From the NCBI GenBank assembly GCA_044355655.1, contig JBIKXS010000010.1:18625-82624 (forward strand): DNA of 64,000 bases, written 5' to 3'. Position 1 is the stretch's first letter; each line of letters opens with the position of its first letter. The notes under the pieces are model-generated. The model was not told where the DNA came from. It saw only the letters and a list, made by a program, of their open reading frames with translations, and made no database searches. The stretch is from UBA3064 sp023258775. Lineage in GTDB: Bacteria > Pseudomonadota > Gammaproteobacteria > Burkholderiales > Burkholderiaceae_E. This document shows, piece after piece, positions 35,685 to 44,965 of the stretch. Position numbers and translations under genes: made by a program.

Positions 35685-37698
35685 ACACGCCGACATCATC
35701 TCGAAGACTGATTGCTTTGGCTTCCTTAAACGCAGGATGTTGAAGTAGGGCCTTATTTTTTGTCATTACAATTTGATCGGTATTTAAATACCAACGTTCT
35801 GGACCGGTGGTGAACTGTGGACTATCCTCAATCAGGACAGCCTCCAGCCCAAAGCTGTCTGCAAGGCGTTTTGCAACTGGTTGTAGGTCAACGAAGCGGT
35901 TGGTCGCTTGGAACACGATCACGCCTCCTGGGGCCAGATGTTTAACGTAGGCAGCCATGGCCTCTCTGGTTACCAGGTGGATCGGAATCGAATCACCGGA
36001 AAATGCGTCAACCGCCAAGACGTCATACTGTCGGGGTGCTTCACGCTCAAGCGCAAGTCTGCCATCGCCCAATACGATTTCATAAGGAGCCTTCATCCGA
36101 CCCAGAAAACTAAACTCCTTTTTTGCGAGTTCAACCACGGCCGGGTTGATTTCATAGATCACCCACTGATCGCCAGTATTTGCATACGCTGCAAGCGCCC
36201 CTGCACCAAGTCCAATCAAACCAACACGCTTGGGACCTTCCGGCATCGCTTCGAAAAGTCTGCCGTAACCGCTGCTCGGGCCGTAGTAAGTTGCAGGCAT
36301 CATCTCAAAGGGTTCACCTTGGAGTTGTCCTCCATGGTTGATGGCGCCGTGCAACATATAGCGGAAACCAGGTTCGGAAGGGTAATCGCGGGTGCGTACA
36401 ACCCCATAAAAGTTGCGCTCCATTTCGCGAATGCCAAGGCTATACTCTTCAAGTTCTTGATGGACAAGAAAGATTACGCCGGCCAAAAGTCCTGCACTAC
36501 CCAGGCGCCAGACCCACTGCGAATTCAAGCTTCGCCATAGCAGTACAAGTGCAATGACGGTCACCGTGATGTGTAATTCGTAATAGCCGGATAGCAAAAG
36601 TGGTGCGCCAATTGCAATCGAAAGTGCACCTAATGCACCACCGAGCGACATCGCAAGATAAAAGCGGGTGAGTTGGCTGGGATGCGGTTTAAGCGATGCG
36701 AGTTCACCGTGACAAAACATACAGACCGCAAAAAGGCCGGCAGCATAGAGCCCGGACACTTGAAAAAGGGCAAGTGAATCAGCGAAGTAAATCATCAAAG
36801 GCAAACTAAGCGCAGCCGTTACGGCCCAGAAACCTCGGTGGTACCACGCTGGACGGTCAAAGCAAACAATGAAGCTGATGAGGTAAAGCGCAAGAGGAAG
36901 TACCCACAAGAAGGGGACCGAAGAAATGTTTTGGGTTAGATGATTAGTAACCGCAAGCAGTACCGCTGAACCCAGGGCAGATAACAGGACCCAGGATAAG
37001 GTTCTGCTGAGCGATGGCGAAGCTTCCTGATCTTGTGCTACATGGCTGGATGACAGCTGTATTGAGGAGTGTTCGTCGGCAGGACGCTGATCATTGTCGA
37101 TGGAGGTCGATCTTTGCGGTGCGCTGATCGACCTCCAGCCTACCCAAATGCAAAGTATTGCGAAGACTGCGTAGCCGATCGACCAGGCGATTGCTGTTTC
37201 GCGGCCACCGAAAAAGGGTTCAATCAGGGTTGGATAACCAAGCAGGGCCGCCAGGGAAGCCGCATTAGACAAGGCAAATAAGCGATAGGGTACCGCTTGC
37301 CGAAAACTGCGCCAGTACCATGCCTGGATAAGTGGGGTTGTCGTGGAAAGCAAAGCGTAGGGCAGACCAATGGTTGCAATTAGTAAACCCAGGATCCGAA
37401 GGATCGGGTCTTCGTCGCCTAGCGGCTTCCAGGACTCGCTTGCGATAATTGGAAGGCTTAGCAGCGAAAGCAGGAGCAGCGTTGCATGTAAGCCAACTTG
37501 CCGCGTTGCGTTAAGTTGATGAACGCTACGATCAGCATAGGCGTAGCCGGCGAGCAAAAGACTCTGGAAGAACAACATGCAAGTATTCCAAACCGAAGCT
37601 GAGCCTCCAAACCATGGCAGGATTTGTTTGGCAATGAGAGGTTGGACAAGAAAAAGTAAGAAAGCAGACAGAAAAATCGTAAGGGCGTAGGGAAACAT
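35641..37698 (-). CDS. Membrane-fused spermidine-synthase-like protein
   Basis: A 685-residue protein. The first about 400 residues are a membrane domain with roughly eleven hydrophobic helices. The C-terminal part is a spermidine-synthase fold: SAM-type pocket GLIGLGAGALAAYANTGDQWVIYEINPAV shortened as GLGAGAL plus acidic YEIN, and the catalytic-type aspartate in AVDAFSGDSIPIHL. Such fused proteins are common in bacteria but have no firmly known product. A true polyamine synthase role is doubtful, as no speD or other polyamine gene is nearby. Confidence 0.82.
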   Translation of the reverse strand: MFPYALTIFLSAFLLFLVQPLIAKQILPWFGGSASVWNTCMLFFQSLLLAGYAYADRSVHQLNATRQVGLHATLLLLSLLSLPIIASESWKPLGDEDPILRILGLLIATIGLPYALLSTTTPLIQAWYWRSFRQAVPYRLFALSNAASLAALLGYPTLIEPFFGGRETAIAWSIGYAVFAILCIWVGWRSISAPQRSTSIDNDQRPADEHSSIQLSSSHVAQDQEASPSLSRTLSWVLLSALGSAVLLAVTNHLTQNISSVPFLWVLPLALYLISFIVCFDRPAWYHRGFWAVTAALSLPLMIYFADSLALFQVSGLYAAGLFAVCMFCHGELASLKPHPSQLTRFYLAMSLGGALGALSIAIGAPLLLSGYYELHITVTVIALVLLWRSLNSQWVWRLGSAGLLAGVIFLVHQELEEYSLGIREMERNFYGVVRTRDYPSEPGFRYMLHGAINHGGQLQGEPFEMMPATYYGPSSGYGRLFEAMPEGPKRVGLIGLGAGALAAYANTGDQWVIYEINPAVVELAKKEFSFLGRMKAPYEIVLGDGRLALEREAPRQYDVLAVDAFSGDSIPIHLVTREAMAAYVKHLAPGGVIVFQATNRFVDLQPVAKRLADSFGLEAVLIEDSPQFTTGPERWYLNTDQIVMTKNKALLQHPAFKEAKAISLRDDVGVFTDDHSNLLRILKH

Positions 37699-37830
37699 TG
37701 AGCGCGTTTTTGATGGGCTATTGAGTTGGCCTCAGCGCCTGAGGCGCTTGTGTCGATTGTTACAGCTGCGCCGAAGCATTAAGACAAGACACGAAAATGC
37801 AAGGTTCAAGGGCCGTATACAAAGGCTTGA

Positions 37831-37866
37831 AGAAGGGCAGAGTTTTTAGGCTTGCCCTTTCTTTTA
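37831..37866. terminator. Possible bidirectional stem-loop terminator after sodB
   Basis: AAGGGCA and TGCCCTT form a 7-bp stem around a 13-base loop. On the plus strand the stem is followed by TCTTTTAG, and on the minus strand by CTTCTTC. It is 40-75 bp after the sodB stop in the 208-bp gap before the next gene. The U-tract is weak on both strands. Confidence 0.35.
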
Positions 37867-37906
37867 GTTCGAGCGACTTCCTAAGCTTGACTGATGCTGC
37901 AAGGAT

Positions 37907-38485
37907 TTAAGCAAAATTCTTTTCTGCAAAGTCCCAGTTCACCAGTGCCCAGAATCCATTAAGGTAGTCGGGTCGACGGTTGCGGTGATCGATGTAGTAA
38001 GCGTGTTCCCATAAATCACAGGTGAGCAAGGCGGTATCGCCCTGGGTGATCGGTGTGGCGGCATTGCTGGTATTCACAATATCAAGGCTGCCGTCTGCCT
38101 TTTTGACGAGCCAAGTCCACGACGAGCCAAAGTTACCGATCGCGCTTTTGGTAAAGGCTTCCTTAAACGCAGCAAAGCTTCCCCATTGTTGATTGATAGC
38201 AGCAGCTAAGGCACCGCCGGGTTCACCACCACCTTGTGGTTTCAGACCATTCCAGTAAAAAGTATGATTCCAGACTTGAGCCGCATTATTGAAAATGCCG
38301 CCTGAAGATTTTTTTACGATCTCTTCAAGACTAGCCTGCTCAAACTCAGTGCCTTTGATCAAATTATTGAGATTGGTGACGTAAGTCTGGTGATGCTTGC
38401 CGTAGTGAAACTCAAGGGTTTCTTTTGAGATATGGGGGGCAAGTGCATCCATTGCGTAGGGAAGTGGGGGCAGAACATGTTCCAT
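37907..38485 (-). CDS. sodB: Superoxide dismutase [Fe]
   Basis: Fe-type superoxide dismutase, 192 residues, starting MEHVLPPLPYAMDALAPHIS. Metal ligands are the histidines of LEFHYGKHHQTYV and WNHTFYW and the DLWEHAYYID aspartate/histidine. The AAQVWNHTFYWNGLKPQGGGEP form is that of the iron rather than the manganese enzyme. I chose the ATG at 38485, eight bases after GGAGAG, over an ATG five codons upstream. It lacks a signal peptide and so is cytoplasmic. It lies 62 bp after the racemase-like gene and may be transcribed separately. Confidence 0.95.
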   Translation of the reverse strand: MEHVLPPLPYAMDALAPHISKETLEFHYGKHHQTYVTNLNNLIKGTEFEQASLEEIVKKSSGGIFNNAAQVWNHTFYWNGLKPQGGGEPGGALAAAINQQWGSFAAFKEAFTKSAIGNFGSSWTWLVKKADGSLDIVNTSNAATPITQGDTALLTCDLWEHAYYIDHRNRRPDYLNGFWALVNWDFAEKNFA

Positions 38486-38547
38486 CGACGGACTCTCCAT
38501 GTTGATGTGTTGCGAAACAGCGTGATGACGCGGGCGAAGTTTAACGG

Positions 38548-39276
38548 TCAGAAGCTATCGGCGAGGAATTGACCCTTGTAAACTTTGGCTACTGGTCTTG
38601 CATAGGGACCAATTTTTGCGGTTTGTAGCCCTAAGGACACCAATGACTCTGCAAGCTTGGTAGCGGCCGCAACGCCGTCGACCACAGGCACGCCAACTTC
38701 TTCGCTTAATTCAGCGGCAAGTTGCGCCATACCTGCACAGCCCAAAACAATAGCCTCGATCTGGTCTTCGGCCAAAGCCTTGCGAATCTCGGCGGTAATC
38801 CGCGCTCTGGCATCAGACCGCGGATCTTCGAGTTCTAAGACGGGAACTTCGCTTGCGCGCACCCGGGCACATCGCGTGGCCAGTCCATAGCGTTTCAAGT
38901 TGTGCCCAATCGCAGCGACCGAGCGCGACAGGGTGGTAATCACCGAAAATCGGTTACTGATCATGCTAGCAAGGTGGAACGCTGCTTCACCGATGCCAAG
39001 CACGGGTGCTGCTGTCAGACAGCGGGCGGCTTCAAGTCCAGTGTCGTCGAAGCAGGCGATCACAAAAGCATCGTATTGCCCATCGTTTTGGCGAATCAAA
39101 CGCAAAAGGCCAGGAACTGAGAATGCCTCATCAACATAGCCTTCGATCGATACTGGCCCATCGTCTGGATTGCAGGCGCGCACCTCGCTGCTAGGGTAGG
39201 CAACCTTTTTTGCTGCCGCTTCGATCGCAGCGGTCATGCTTGCCGTGGTGTTGGGATTAATGATTAAGAGGCGCAT
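38548..39276 (-). CDS. Asp/Glu/hydantoin racemase-family protein
   Basis: A 242-residue protein of the aspartate/glutamate racemase superfamily, closest in appearance to hydantoin racemases. It starts MRLLIINPNTTASMTAAIE. The two catalytic cysteines are in AFVIACFDDTGLEAAR and EAIVLGCAGMAQLA. The frame is open 74 codons upstream, but that part overlaps the ABC ATPase gene. The ATG at 39276 fits the family and overlaps that gene by 20 bp. Its place at the end of a peptide-type ABC importer operon suggests racemisation of an imported D-amino acid or hydantoin derivative. Confidence 0.87.
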   Translation of the reverse strand: MRLLIINPNTTASMTAAIEAAAKKVAYPSSEVRACNPDDGPVSIEGYVDEAFSVPGLLRLIRQNDGQYDAFVIACFDDTGLEAARCLTAAPVLGIGEAAFHLASMISNRFSVITTLSRSVAAIGHNLKRYGLATRCARVRASEVPVLELEDPRSDARARITAEIRKALAEDQIEAIVLGCAGMAQLAAELSEEVGVPVVDGVAAATKLAESLVSLGLQTAKIGPYARPVAKVYKGQFLADSF

Positions 39277-40357
39277 GGTGCATGGTTTGGCTTGAGGTCC
39301 CTGGACCGCTATGGCTTTGTTGAACAAGCTTTTCAGTCGGGACGTGTTTTTCGATAGGGAAGAAGCATCGAACCGATTGGCCCTGATGGTCTTCAATCTC
39401 GGGTTGGCTCTCCAAACAAGTATCTCTCGCGCGCTCGCATCGTTCGGCAAAGGCGCAGCCTTTTGGAAGTCGCGAAAGATCGGGTGGTGAGCCGCCAATC
39501 GCGGGCAACCTTTCGCCCTTTTTCAAGCTGCCGTGCGCGCGACTCATCAGCAGGGCATAGGTATATGGATGTTTGGGTGAGCGCATGAGTTGCCTGGCAG
39601 AGCCTTGCTCGACGATTCGCCCCGCGTACATGACAGCTATCTCGTCGGCAACTTCAACTGCTGCGCCGATATCGTGAGTGACGAATATGATCGACAAATT
39701 CATGGCTGCCTGAAGTTCTCGCAAAAGCAGGAGAATTTGGATCTGTACCGTGGCGTCAAGCGCCGTGGTTGGCTCATCGGCCAATAGCAAGCTCGGATTG
39801 CAGCTCAGCGCAAGCGCGATCATGGCGCGCTGGCGCATGCCACCGGACATTTCATGGGGGTAGGCATGCACTCGTCGCTCAGGGCTTGGGATACGGACGC
39901 GTTCAAATAAGTCGATCGCCTTTTTCCAGGCTTCAGCGGTTGAACAAAGCCCGTGGCGTGTCATTGTCTCGACGATTTGCTCGCCAACACTGTAAACAGG
40001 ATCAAGCGCTAACAAGGGTTCTTGAAAAATCATCGAAGCCACAGCACCGCGAAAATTGGCCAGTGCTGCAGGACTGAGTTGGAGGACTTCGTGTTCACCC
40101 ACACGAATGCTGCCTTCGATCAGCGTGCTGCGCGGCGGGTGCAGTCTTAAGATGGATCGCAAGGTCACGCTTTTGCCTGAACCCGACTCGCCGATCAAGG
40201 CCAGTGTTTTTCCGGCGCCAAGGCTCAGGTCCACACCATTGACTGCGTGGATTTGCCTGGCGCCAGCCTGAAATCGAACCTTGAGTTGTTTGATCCTTAG
40301 TCGCATGCTCGGATCCCTTGATTCGGCAGCGCCTTGGGGCGAGATTTGACTGTTCAT
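39257..40357 (-). CDS. Peptide-type ABC transporter ATPase (OppD/DppD-like)
   Basis: An importer ATPase, 366 residues, one of two in this operon. Walker A GESGSGKSVTLRSIL, signature MSGGMRQRAMIALAL, Walker B LLLADEPTTALD, plus the C-terminal oligopeptide-transporter extension with cysteines (LPKGCAFAERCERARDTC) that binds an iron-sulfur cluster in some homologues. The ATG at 40357 overlaps the previous stop by four bases; the frame is open another 49 codons upstream but these overlap the neighbour. Confidence 0.92.
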   Translation of the reverse strand: MNSQISPQGAAESRDPSMRLRIKQLKVRFQAGARQIHAVNGVDLSLGAGKTLALIGESGSGKSVTLRSILRLHPPRSTLIEGSIRVGEHEVLQLSPAALANFRGAVASMIFQEPLLALDPVYSVGEQIVETMTRHGLCSTAEAWKKAIDLFERVRIPSPERRVHAYPHEMSGGMRQRAMIALALSCNPSLLLADEPTTALDATVQIQILLLLRELQAAMNLSIIFVTHDIGAAVEVADEIAVMYAGRIVEQGSARQLMRSPKHPYTYALLMSRAHGSLKKGERLPAIGGSPPDLSRLPKGCAFAERCERARDTCLESQPEIEDHQGQSVRCFFPIEKHVPTEKLVQQSHSGPGTSSQTMHHAPLNH

Positions 40358-41367
40358 GGATGGGTGGCTTGGGGGTGTTGTGAACGCGGATGATGGATGA
40401 AACAGGCTGCCCGGTGCTCTGCGCGTTGCTGAATCGGAACCAGCGACGGTGCAGACTGCTGGCACATCGCCACTTGATACTTGCAACGGGTGTGAAATCG
40501 ACAACCCGCAGGCGGATTGATCGGGTTGGGTGGATCGCCGCTTAAAGGAGCTTCCTCGGTACGATGATCAGGGTCCATGCTCGGCATCGATGAAAGAAGC
40601 GCCGCCGTGTAAGGGTGTGCAGGCTCATTAAAGAGCGTCTCCGATGGGCCGGTTTCAACGACTTCGCCCAAATACATGACTAAAACCCGATCTGAGATAT
40701 AGCGAACAACATGAAGATCATGACTGATAAACAAATAAGTAAGACCCAGGCTGTCCTTGAGGTCCATCAGCAAATTGAGGACCTGGGCCTCGACCGACTT
40801 ATCGAGCGCTGAAACCGCTTCATCCAGGATGATCACCCTCGGTTGCAGCGCCAGGGCACGGGCAATATTGACCCGCTGCCTTTGTCCGCCCGAAAGCTCA
40901 TGGGGGTAGCGACCACCGAATCGGCTAGGGTCAAGTCCCACCCTTTGCATGAAGTCTTCAGCCCGCTCGTAGGATTCTTTTGTGCTGACGCCATGGACCT
41001 GTGGCCCAAAAGCGATCGAGTCGAGAATGGTCAGACGTGGATTCAGCGAGGAATAAGAATCCTGAAAAACCATTTGGACCTGCCTGCGAAACTCGCGAAG
41101 GCTTAAGTCACGACCCACCGTTTTGCCATCAAAGATGACATGACCCTGATCGGGTTCAATCAAATGCATTAACAAGCGTGCAGTCGTTGACTTGCCACAG
41201 CCCGATTCGCCAACAACGCCAAGGGTTTCACCGTCATAAAGTGTGAGGTCAATGCCATCGACCGCACGAACCAGGGCCCGCTTGCCCCCAAAGATCGACC
41301 CACTTTGGCGAACCGGAAAGTGCTTTTGCAAACCTTGGACCTGAAGGAGAACTTTTTCAGCACTCAT
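40354..41367 (-). CDS. Peptide-type ABC transporter ATPase (OppF/DppF-like)
   Basis: The second importer ATPase, 337 residues. Walker A GESGCGKSTTARLLM, Q-loop QMVFQDSYSSLNPRL typical of OppF, signature LSGGQRQRVNIARAL, Walker B VIILDEAVSALD, and the cysteine-containing C-terminus PPAGCRFHTRCKYQVAMC. Four-base overlaps with both neighbours show translational coupling through the operon. Confidence 0.93.
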   Translation of the reverse strand: MSAEKVLLQVQGLQKHFPVRQSGSIFGGKRALVRAVDGIDLTLYDGETLGVVGESGCGKSTTARLLMHLIEPDQGHVIFDGKTVGRDLSLREFRRQVQMVFQDSYSSLNPRLTILDSIAFGPQVHGVSTKESYERAEDFMQRVGLDPSRFGGRYPHELSGGQRQRVNIARALALQPRVIILDEAVSALDKSVEAQVLNLLMDLKDSLGLTYLFISHDLHVVRYISDRVLVMYLGEVVETGPSETLFNEPAHPYTAALLSSMPSMDPDHRTEEAPLSGDPPNPINPPAGCRFHTRCKYQVAMCQQSAPSLVPIQQRAEHRAACFIHHPRSQHPQATHP

Positions 41368-42227
41368 TGCTTAACCTCCATAGCCGAACGCAAACCATCG
41401 GATAACAGGTTAAAACTGATTGATGTGATAAAAATCATTGCGCCTGGTAAGGCTGCAATCCAGGGCTGTGTGTAGATAGCAGTCCGTAGGGTGTTTAGCA
41501 TCAAGCCCCATTCGGGCTGAGGAGGCTTGACGCCAAGTCCCAAAAACGAGAGCCCTGATGCCAATATCATCGATACAGAAATAAGACTTGTTGCATAAAC
41601 GAAAATAGGTCCCAAGACATTGCCAAGCACATGGACGCGGACAATGGTGAATGCTGCAGCGCCTGAGGCTCTTGCCGCTTCCACATAGTCGCGATGACGC
41701 ACTTGCGTTGTCACGCTTTCCGCAACCCGGGCAATCGGCGGAATAAAAACAATCGTGAGTGACAAAAGTGCATTAAAAATACCAGCGCCTAGCGCACCCG
41801 ATAAGGCAATGGCGAGCAGCACCGATGGGAATGCGTAAAACACATCGATCGTCCGCATGATTGCCCCGTTGATAAGACCGCCTGCATAGCCAGCAAGAAT
41901 GCCTAGGGCTGATCCGATGATAAATGCCACCAAAACAGGCGTGATACCCATGAATAAGGAGAGTTGTGCACCCACCATGAGTCGCGACAACATATCCCGG
42001 CCAAGCTCATCGGTACCGAGTGGAAATCCCTCGGTGCCTATGGGCTTGAGTCGCTTGAGCATCGATGCCTGAAATGGGTCGGCAGGCGTCATCCACTGGC
42101 CAAAGAGCGCTAAAAGCACCAGTGCCAAGACCACCATGGCAGCGGCCACTGCCACGCGATCGCTCAAGAAGCGACGGCCAACCCCACGCCAATAACCATC
42201 AGAACGTTCTATACCTGAAGATGACAT
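41364..42227 (-). CDS. Peptide-type ABC transporter permease (DppC-like)
   Basis: An inner-membrane permease of 287 residues with six helices. The cytoplasmic EAA loop is YVEAARASGAAAFTIVRVHVLGNVLGP (about residues 175-201). An N-terminal cytoplasmic stretch is followed by the first helix (VVLALVLLALFGQWM). It pairs with the DppB-like permease 14 bp upstream. Confidence 0.92.
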   Translation of the reverse strand: MSSSGIERSDGYWRGVGRRFLSDRVAVAAAMVVLALVLLALFGQWMTPADPFQASMLKRLKPIGTEGFPLGTDELGRDMLSRLMVGAQLSLFMGITPVLVAFIIGSALGILAGYAGGLINGAIMRTIDVFYAFPSVLLAIALSGALGAGIFNALLSLTIVFIPPIARVAESVTTQVRHRDYVEAARASGAAAFTIVRVHVLGNVLGPIFVYATSLISVSMILASGLSFLGLGVKPPQPEWGLMLNTLRTAIYTQPWIAALPGAMIFITSISFNLLSDGLRSAMEVKQ

Positions 42228-42241
42228 CGTTAACTAAAACC

Positions 42242-43195
42242 TTAGCTGCGCTGGATGCGTGGATCAAGCGCGGATTGGATGATGTCAACCAGAAGATTTA
42301 ACACCACAAAGAAAAGAGCGAGTACGAGAATCGTGCCTTGTAAAAGTGGCAGATCGCGCTGAAAAATCGCTGAGTTGAGCAAAAAGCCTGTCCCCGGCCA
42401 AGAGAACACCGTTTCGATCAGAATTGACCCCCCAAGCAGATAACCAAGCTGTAAACCCATCACGGCTAAGGCCGTTGGCGCTGCATTTTTCACAACGTGC
42501 AAAAAAATATGCAGATCACGCATGCCCTTGGCACGCAAACCAACCACGAACTCTTGCGCGAGAATTTCAGCGACCAAGGCGCGCAGTGTGCGCGCAATTA
42601 TGCCCATGGGGATGACGCTCATCGTGAGGGCAGGCAAGATCAAGTGCTTGATATGCTCCCAGTTCCAAGTCCAGTCGCTTGAGCCGCCTGGGCCTGCGCC
42701 GGTTGCGGGCAGCCACATCAGGATCGACGAGAAAATAATCACTAAGACCATACCAAGCCAGTAGTGAGGCACACTGACACCGACCACGGAAAGCGCAGTA
42801 GCAACCCGGTCAATCCAGGAATTGCGAAAGTAGCCTGCGACAAAGCCAAATAACGAACCCAATAAGAAGCCTATACCCGTCGCCACACAGGCAAGCATGA
42901 AGGTATTGGAAACCGCTCGCATCACCTCAGCGGTGACCGGTCGATTGGTTGCGATCGAGGTGCCAAGGTCGCCCTGGATCGCCCGTCCTATCCAGCTCAA
43001 AAATTGCTCGGGATAAGAACGATCAAAACCATAGAGCTGTCGCAACTGCTCTTGCAAGGCAGCCGATGCATCGGGTGGTAACACTGAAACCAGCGGATCA
43101 CCAGGCGCCAGATGCACAAGGGCAAAACAAACCAGCGAGACGCCAAGCATAATCGGCAGCGTTAAGAGCACACGCCGAAGAATATATTGAAACAT
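42242..43195 (-). CDS. Peptide-type ABC transporter permease (DppB-like)
   Basis: An inner-membrane permease of 317 residues. It starts MFQYILRRVLLTLPIMLGVSL as is typical of DppB/GsiC, then the periplasmic segment with APGDPL. The EAA loop is EFVVGLRAKGMRDLHIFLHVVKNA. It is the first permease after the binding-protein gene, separated from it by a strong stem-loop. Confidence 0.93.
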   Translation of the reverse strand: MFQYILRRVLLTLPIMLGVSLVCFALVHLAPGDPLVSVLPPDASAALQEQLRQLYGFDRSYPEQFLSWIGRAIQGDLGTSIATNRPVTAEVMRAVSNTFMLACVATGIGFLLGSLFGFVAGYFRNSWIDRVATALSVVGVSVPHYWLGMVLVIIFSSILMWLPATGAGPGGSSDWTWNWEHIKHLILPALTMSVIPMGIIARTLRALVAEILAQEFVVGLRAKGMRDLHIFLHVVKNAAPTALAVMGLQLGYLLGGSILIETVFSWPGTGFLLNSAIFQRDLPLLQGTILVLALFFVVLNLLVDIIQSALDPRIQRS

Positions 43196-43210
43196 GGATA
43201 AGAACTCATG

Positions 43211-43233
43211 CGGGGAACCAGCCGGGTTCCCCG
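43211..43233 (-). promoter_or_regulatory. Strong intercistronic stem-loop after binding-protein gene
   Basis: CGGGGAACC and GGTTCCCCG form a perfect 9-bp GC-rich stem with a 5-base loop, between the solute-binding-protein stop and the permease start. There is no T-run after it on the minus strand, so it is not a standard terminator. Such hairpins after binding-protein genes typically protect the upstream mRNA and raise the binding protein over the membrane parts. Confidence 0.7.
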
Positions 43234-43248
43234 TTGACTAAAACAATG

Positions 43249-44904
43249 TTATTGAATCGACATCGGTGCAATATCGATAAACCACGAACGTGGCTGGACA
43301 ACGCCTTTGACTTTTGCGCTCATCGCACGCGGGCCAACATCGTGAGCGATCCATACAAAAGGTGCTTCTTCGACGATTCTTGCATGTAGTTTTGCAAGCG
43401 CCGCGTCGCGACCTTTATCGTCAAAGGTGGTGCGCGCGGTACCGATCAAATCGTCAAACTCTTTGTTGACGAAGTAACCCCAGTTGTTTGAAGTTGGCGG
43501 TACCGTCTTTGAACTTGTAAAACGCACCATGGCAAAGAAGGGGTCCATCGCCGCGAAGCTCACATTGGTCGCATTTGCGCCATTTGCACTGGGATCTTTT
43601 GCGCCCTTGCGCCAGTTGGTAAACAAGGTGTTCCATTCGATCACATCAAAATCAACATCGAAGTAACACTGCTTAAGGCTTTGTTGCACGAATTCATTCA
43701 TCGGCAAGGGTTGCATCTGGCCAGACCCTGATGCTGAGATTTGAATCTTCACCTTTAGCGGCTTGCCCTGGGAGAAGCCAGCGTCTGCCATCAGTTTGCG
43801 CGCTGCCGCAACGTCATACTTGATATCGAACTTGGGGTTGCCCCACCAGGGATGTCCGGGTGGTACGGTGCCCTTGGGAATTGCCATCATGCCCCCGAGC
43901 AGTTTTTGCAAGCCTTCGCGATCGACGCATAAATTGGCGGCATGACGCACCCGTTTATCGAGCCAGGGCGAGCCTTCAGCAAAGGAAAGCTGCCAGGGCC
44001 AGACATGGGGCTGGGCATTGGTGTAGACGCTAAAGCCGCGTTGCTTGATTTGGGCAACCGCATCGGGTGCAGGCGCTTCAATCCAGTCGACCTGGCCCGA
44101 CAGCAAGGCTGCGGTCCGCGCATTGGCCTCAGGCATAGGTACAAGGACGACGCGATCGAGTTTTGGCGTGCGTGCTGGATCCCAGTAAGCCTTATTGGCC
44201 ACGAGTTCTAAGCGTTCGCGTGGGACAAAACGAGCCATCTTAAAGGGACCGCTACCCGACGCATCGGCGGCAAACGCAGCCCAAGCCTGCTTGGCGCGCT
44301 CGGCGGGGTCGGTCACCGAGGCGGGCACCGCTTTGAGCTTGGCGTTCCAATGTGCAGGCGAGGCCATGAAGAGGTTGGTCAGATTGAGCGGCAGGAAGGA
44401 GTCGGGTTCGCTCGTGGTCAACTCAACGGTGACATCGTCAATTTTTCGCGCTGAGCGAAGGGTTGGCATGCGCGAGGTGGTGACGCCGATTTGTGATGGG
44501 TCGAAGTGAGCGGCGGACTTATCCAAGACTTTTTGCACATTCCAAACCACCGCATCGGCGTTAAAAGCAGATCCGTCGTGGAACTTCACGCCCGAGCGAA
44601 GTTTAAAAACCCATTTGGTCTTGTCCTTGGCGTCAACCGCCCAAGAGCTTGCAAGCCCAGGGATGAGCACGCTTGCAGCATCGGCCTTCGATAAATCCCA
44701 GTGGGTTAAGGCGTCATACATCGGGATACCGGTAAAGCGGTTGCCCTCAAAACCCTGGTCAGGTTGACCTAAGGTGCGTGGAATATCTGCAGCGGTCATC
44801 GCAATGCGGAGCACTTTTTCTTGAGCCTGGGCGCTTGCCAAACCAAAAACGAAGGTACTCACGCCGAGTGCTAGCCAGGACTTCTTAGCGAAGGTATTAA
44901 ACAT
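43249..44904 (-). CDS. Peptide-type ABC transporter substrate-binding protein
   Basis: A periplasmic cluster C binding protein of 551 residues (SBP family 5). Signal peptide residues 1-27 with LALGVSTFVFGLASAQA and cleavage before QEKVLRIAM. SBP-5 features include VFKLRSGVKFHDGSAFNADAVVWNVQKVLD. The ligand is not predictable; family members bind peptides, nickel, glutathione or opines. It is first in the operon SBP-permease-permease-ATPase-ATPase-racemase. Confidence 0.92.
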   Translation of the reverse strand: MFNTFAKKSWLALGVSTFVFGLASAQAQEKVLRIAMTAADIPRTLGQPDQGFEGNRFTGIPMYDALTHWDLSKADAASVLIPGLASSWAVDAKDKTKWVFKLRSGVKFHDGSAFNADAVVWNVQKVLDKSAAHFDPSQIGVTTSRMPTLRSARKIDDVTVELTTSEPDSFLPLNLTNLFMASPAHWNAKLKAVPASVTDPAERAKQAWAAFAADASGSGPFKMARFVPRERLELVANKAYWDPARTPKLDRVVLVPMPEANARTAALLSGQVDWIEAPAPDAVAQIKQRGFSVYTNAQPHVWPWQLSFAEGSPWLDKRVRHAANLCVDREGLQKLLGGMMAIPKGTVPPGHPWWGNPKFDIKYDVAAARKLMADAGFSQGKPLKVKIQISASGSGQMQPLPMNEFVQQSLKQCYFDVDFDVIEWNTLFTNWRKGAKDPSANGANATNVSFAAMDPFFAMVRFTSSKTVPPTSNNWGYFVNKEFDDLIGTARTTFDDKGRDAALAKLHARIVEEAPFVWIAHDVGPRAMSAKVKGVVQPRSWFIDIAPMSIQ

Positions 44905-44928
44905 CGTGGTGGATCTCCGAACAAAGAC

Positions 44929-44965
44929 GATTAAAAACGGACATCAGCGGCATCAGCCGTGATGT
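44929..44965 (-). terminator. Rho-independent terminator or attenuator
   Basis: On the minus strand ACATCACGGC and GCCGCTGATGT pair into a 10-bp stem with one bulged base and a 4-base loop, followed by CCGTTTTTAA. It is about 136 bp after the flavin reductase stop and 25-60 bp before the binding-protein start codon. It either ends the flavin reductase transcript or acts as an attenuator in the leader of the ABC operon. Confidence 0.65.

Noticed and set aside
35641..37698. True spermidine synthase (speE)
   Set aside because: The large membrane domain and lack of speD or other polyamine genes argue for the uncharacterised membrane-fused family instead.
37728..37745. GCCTCA-N5-TGAGGC hairpin as terminator
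   Set aside because: It is directly upstream of the spermidine-synthase-like start and has no T-run on either strand; more likely incidental.
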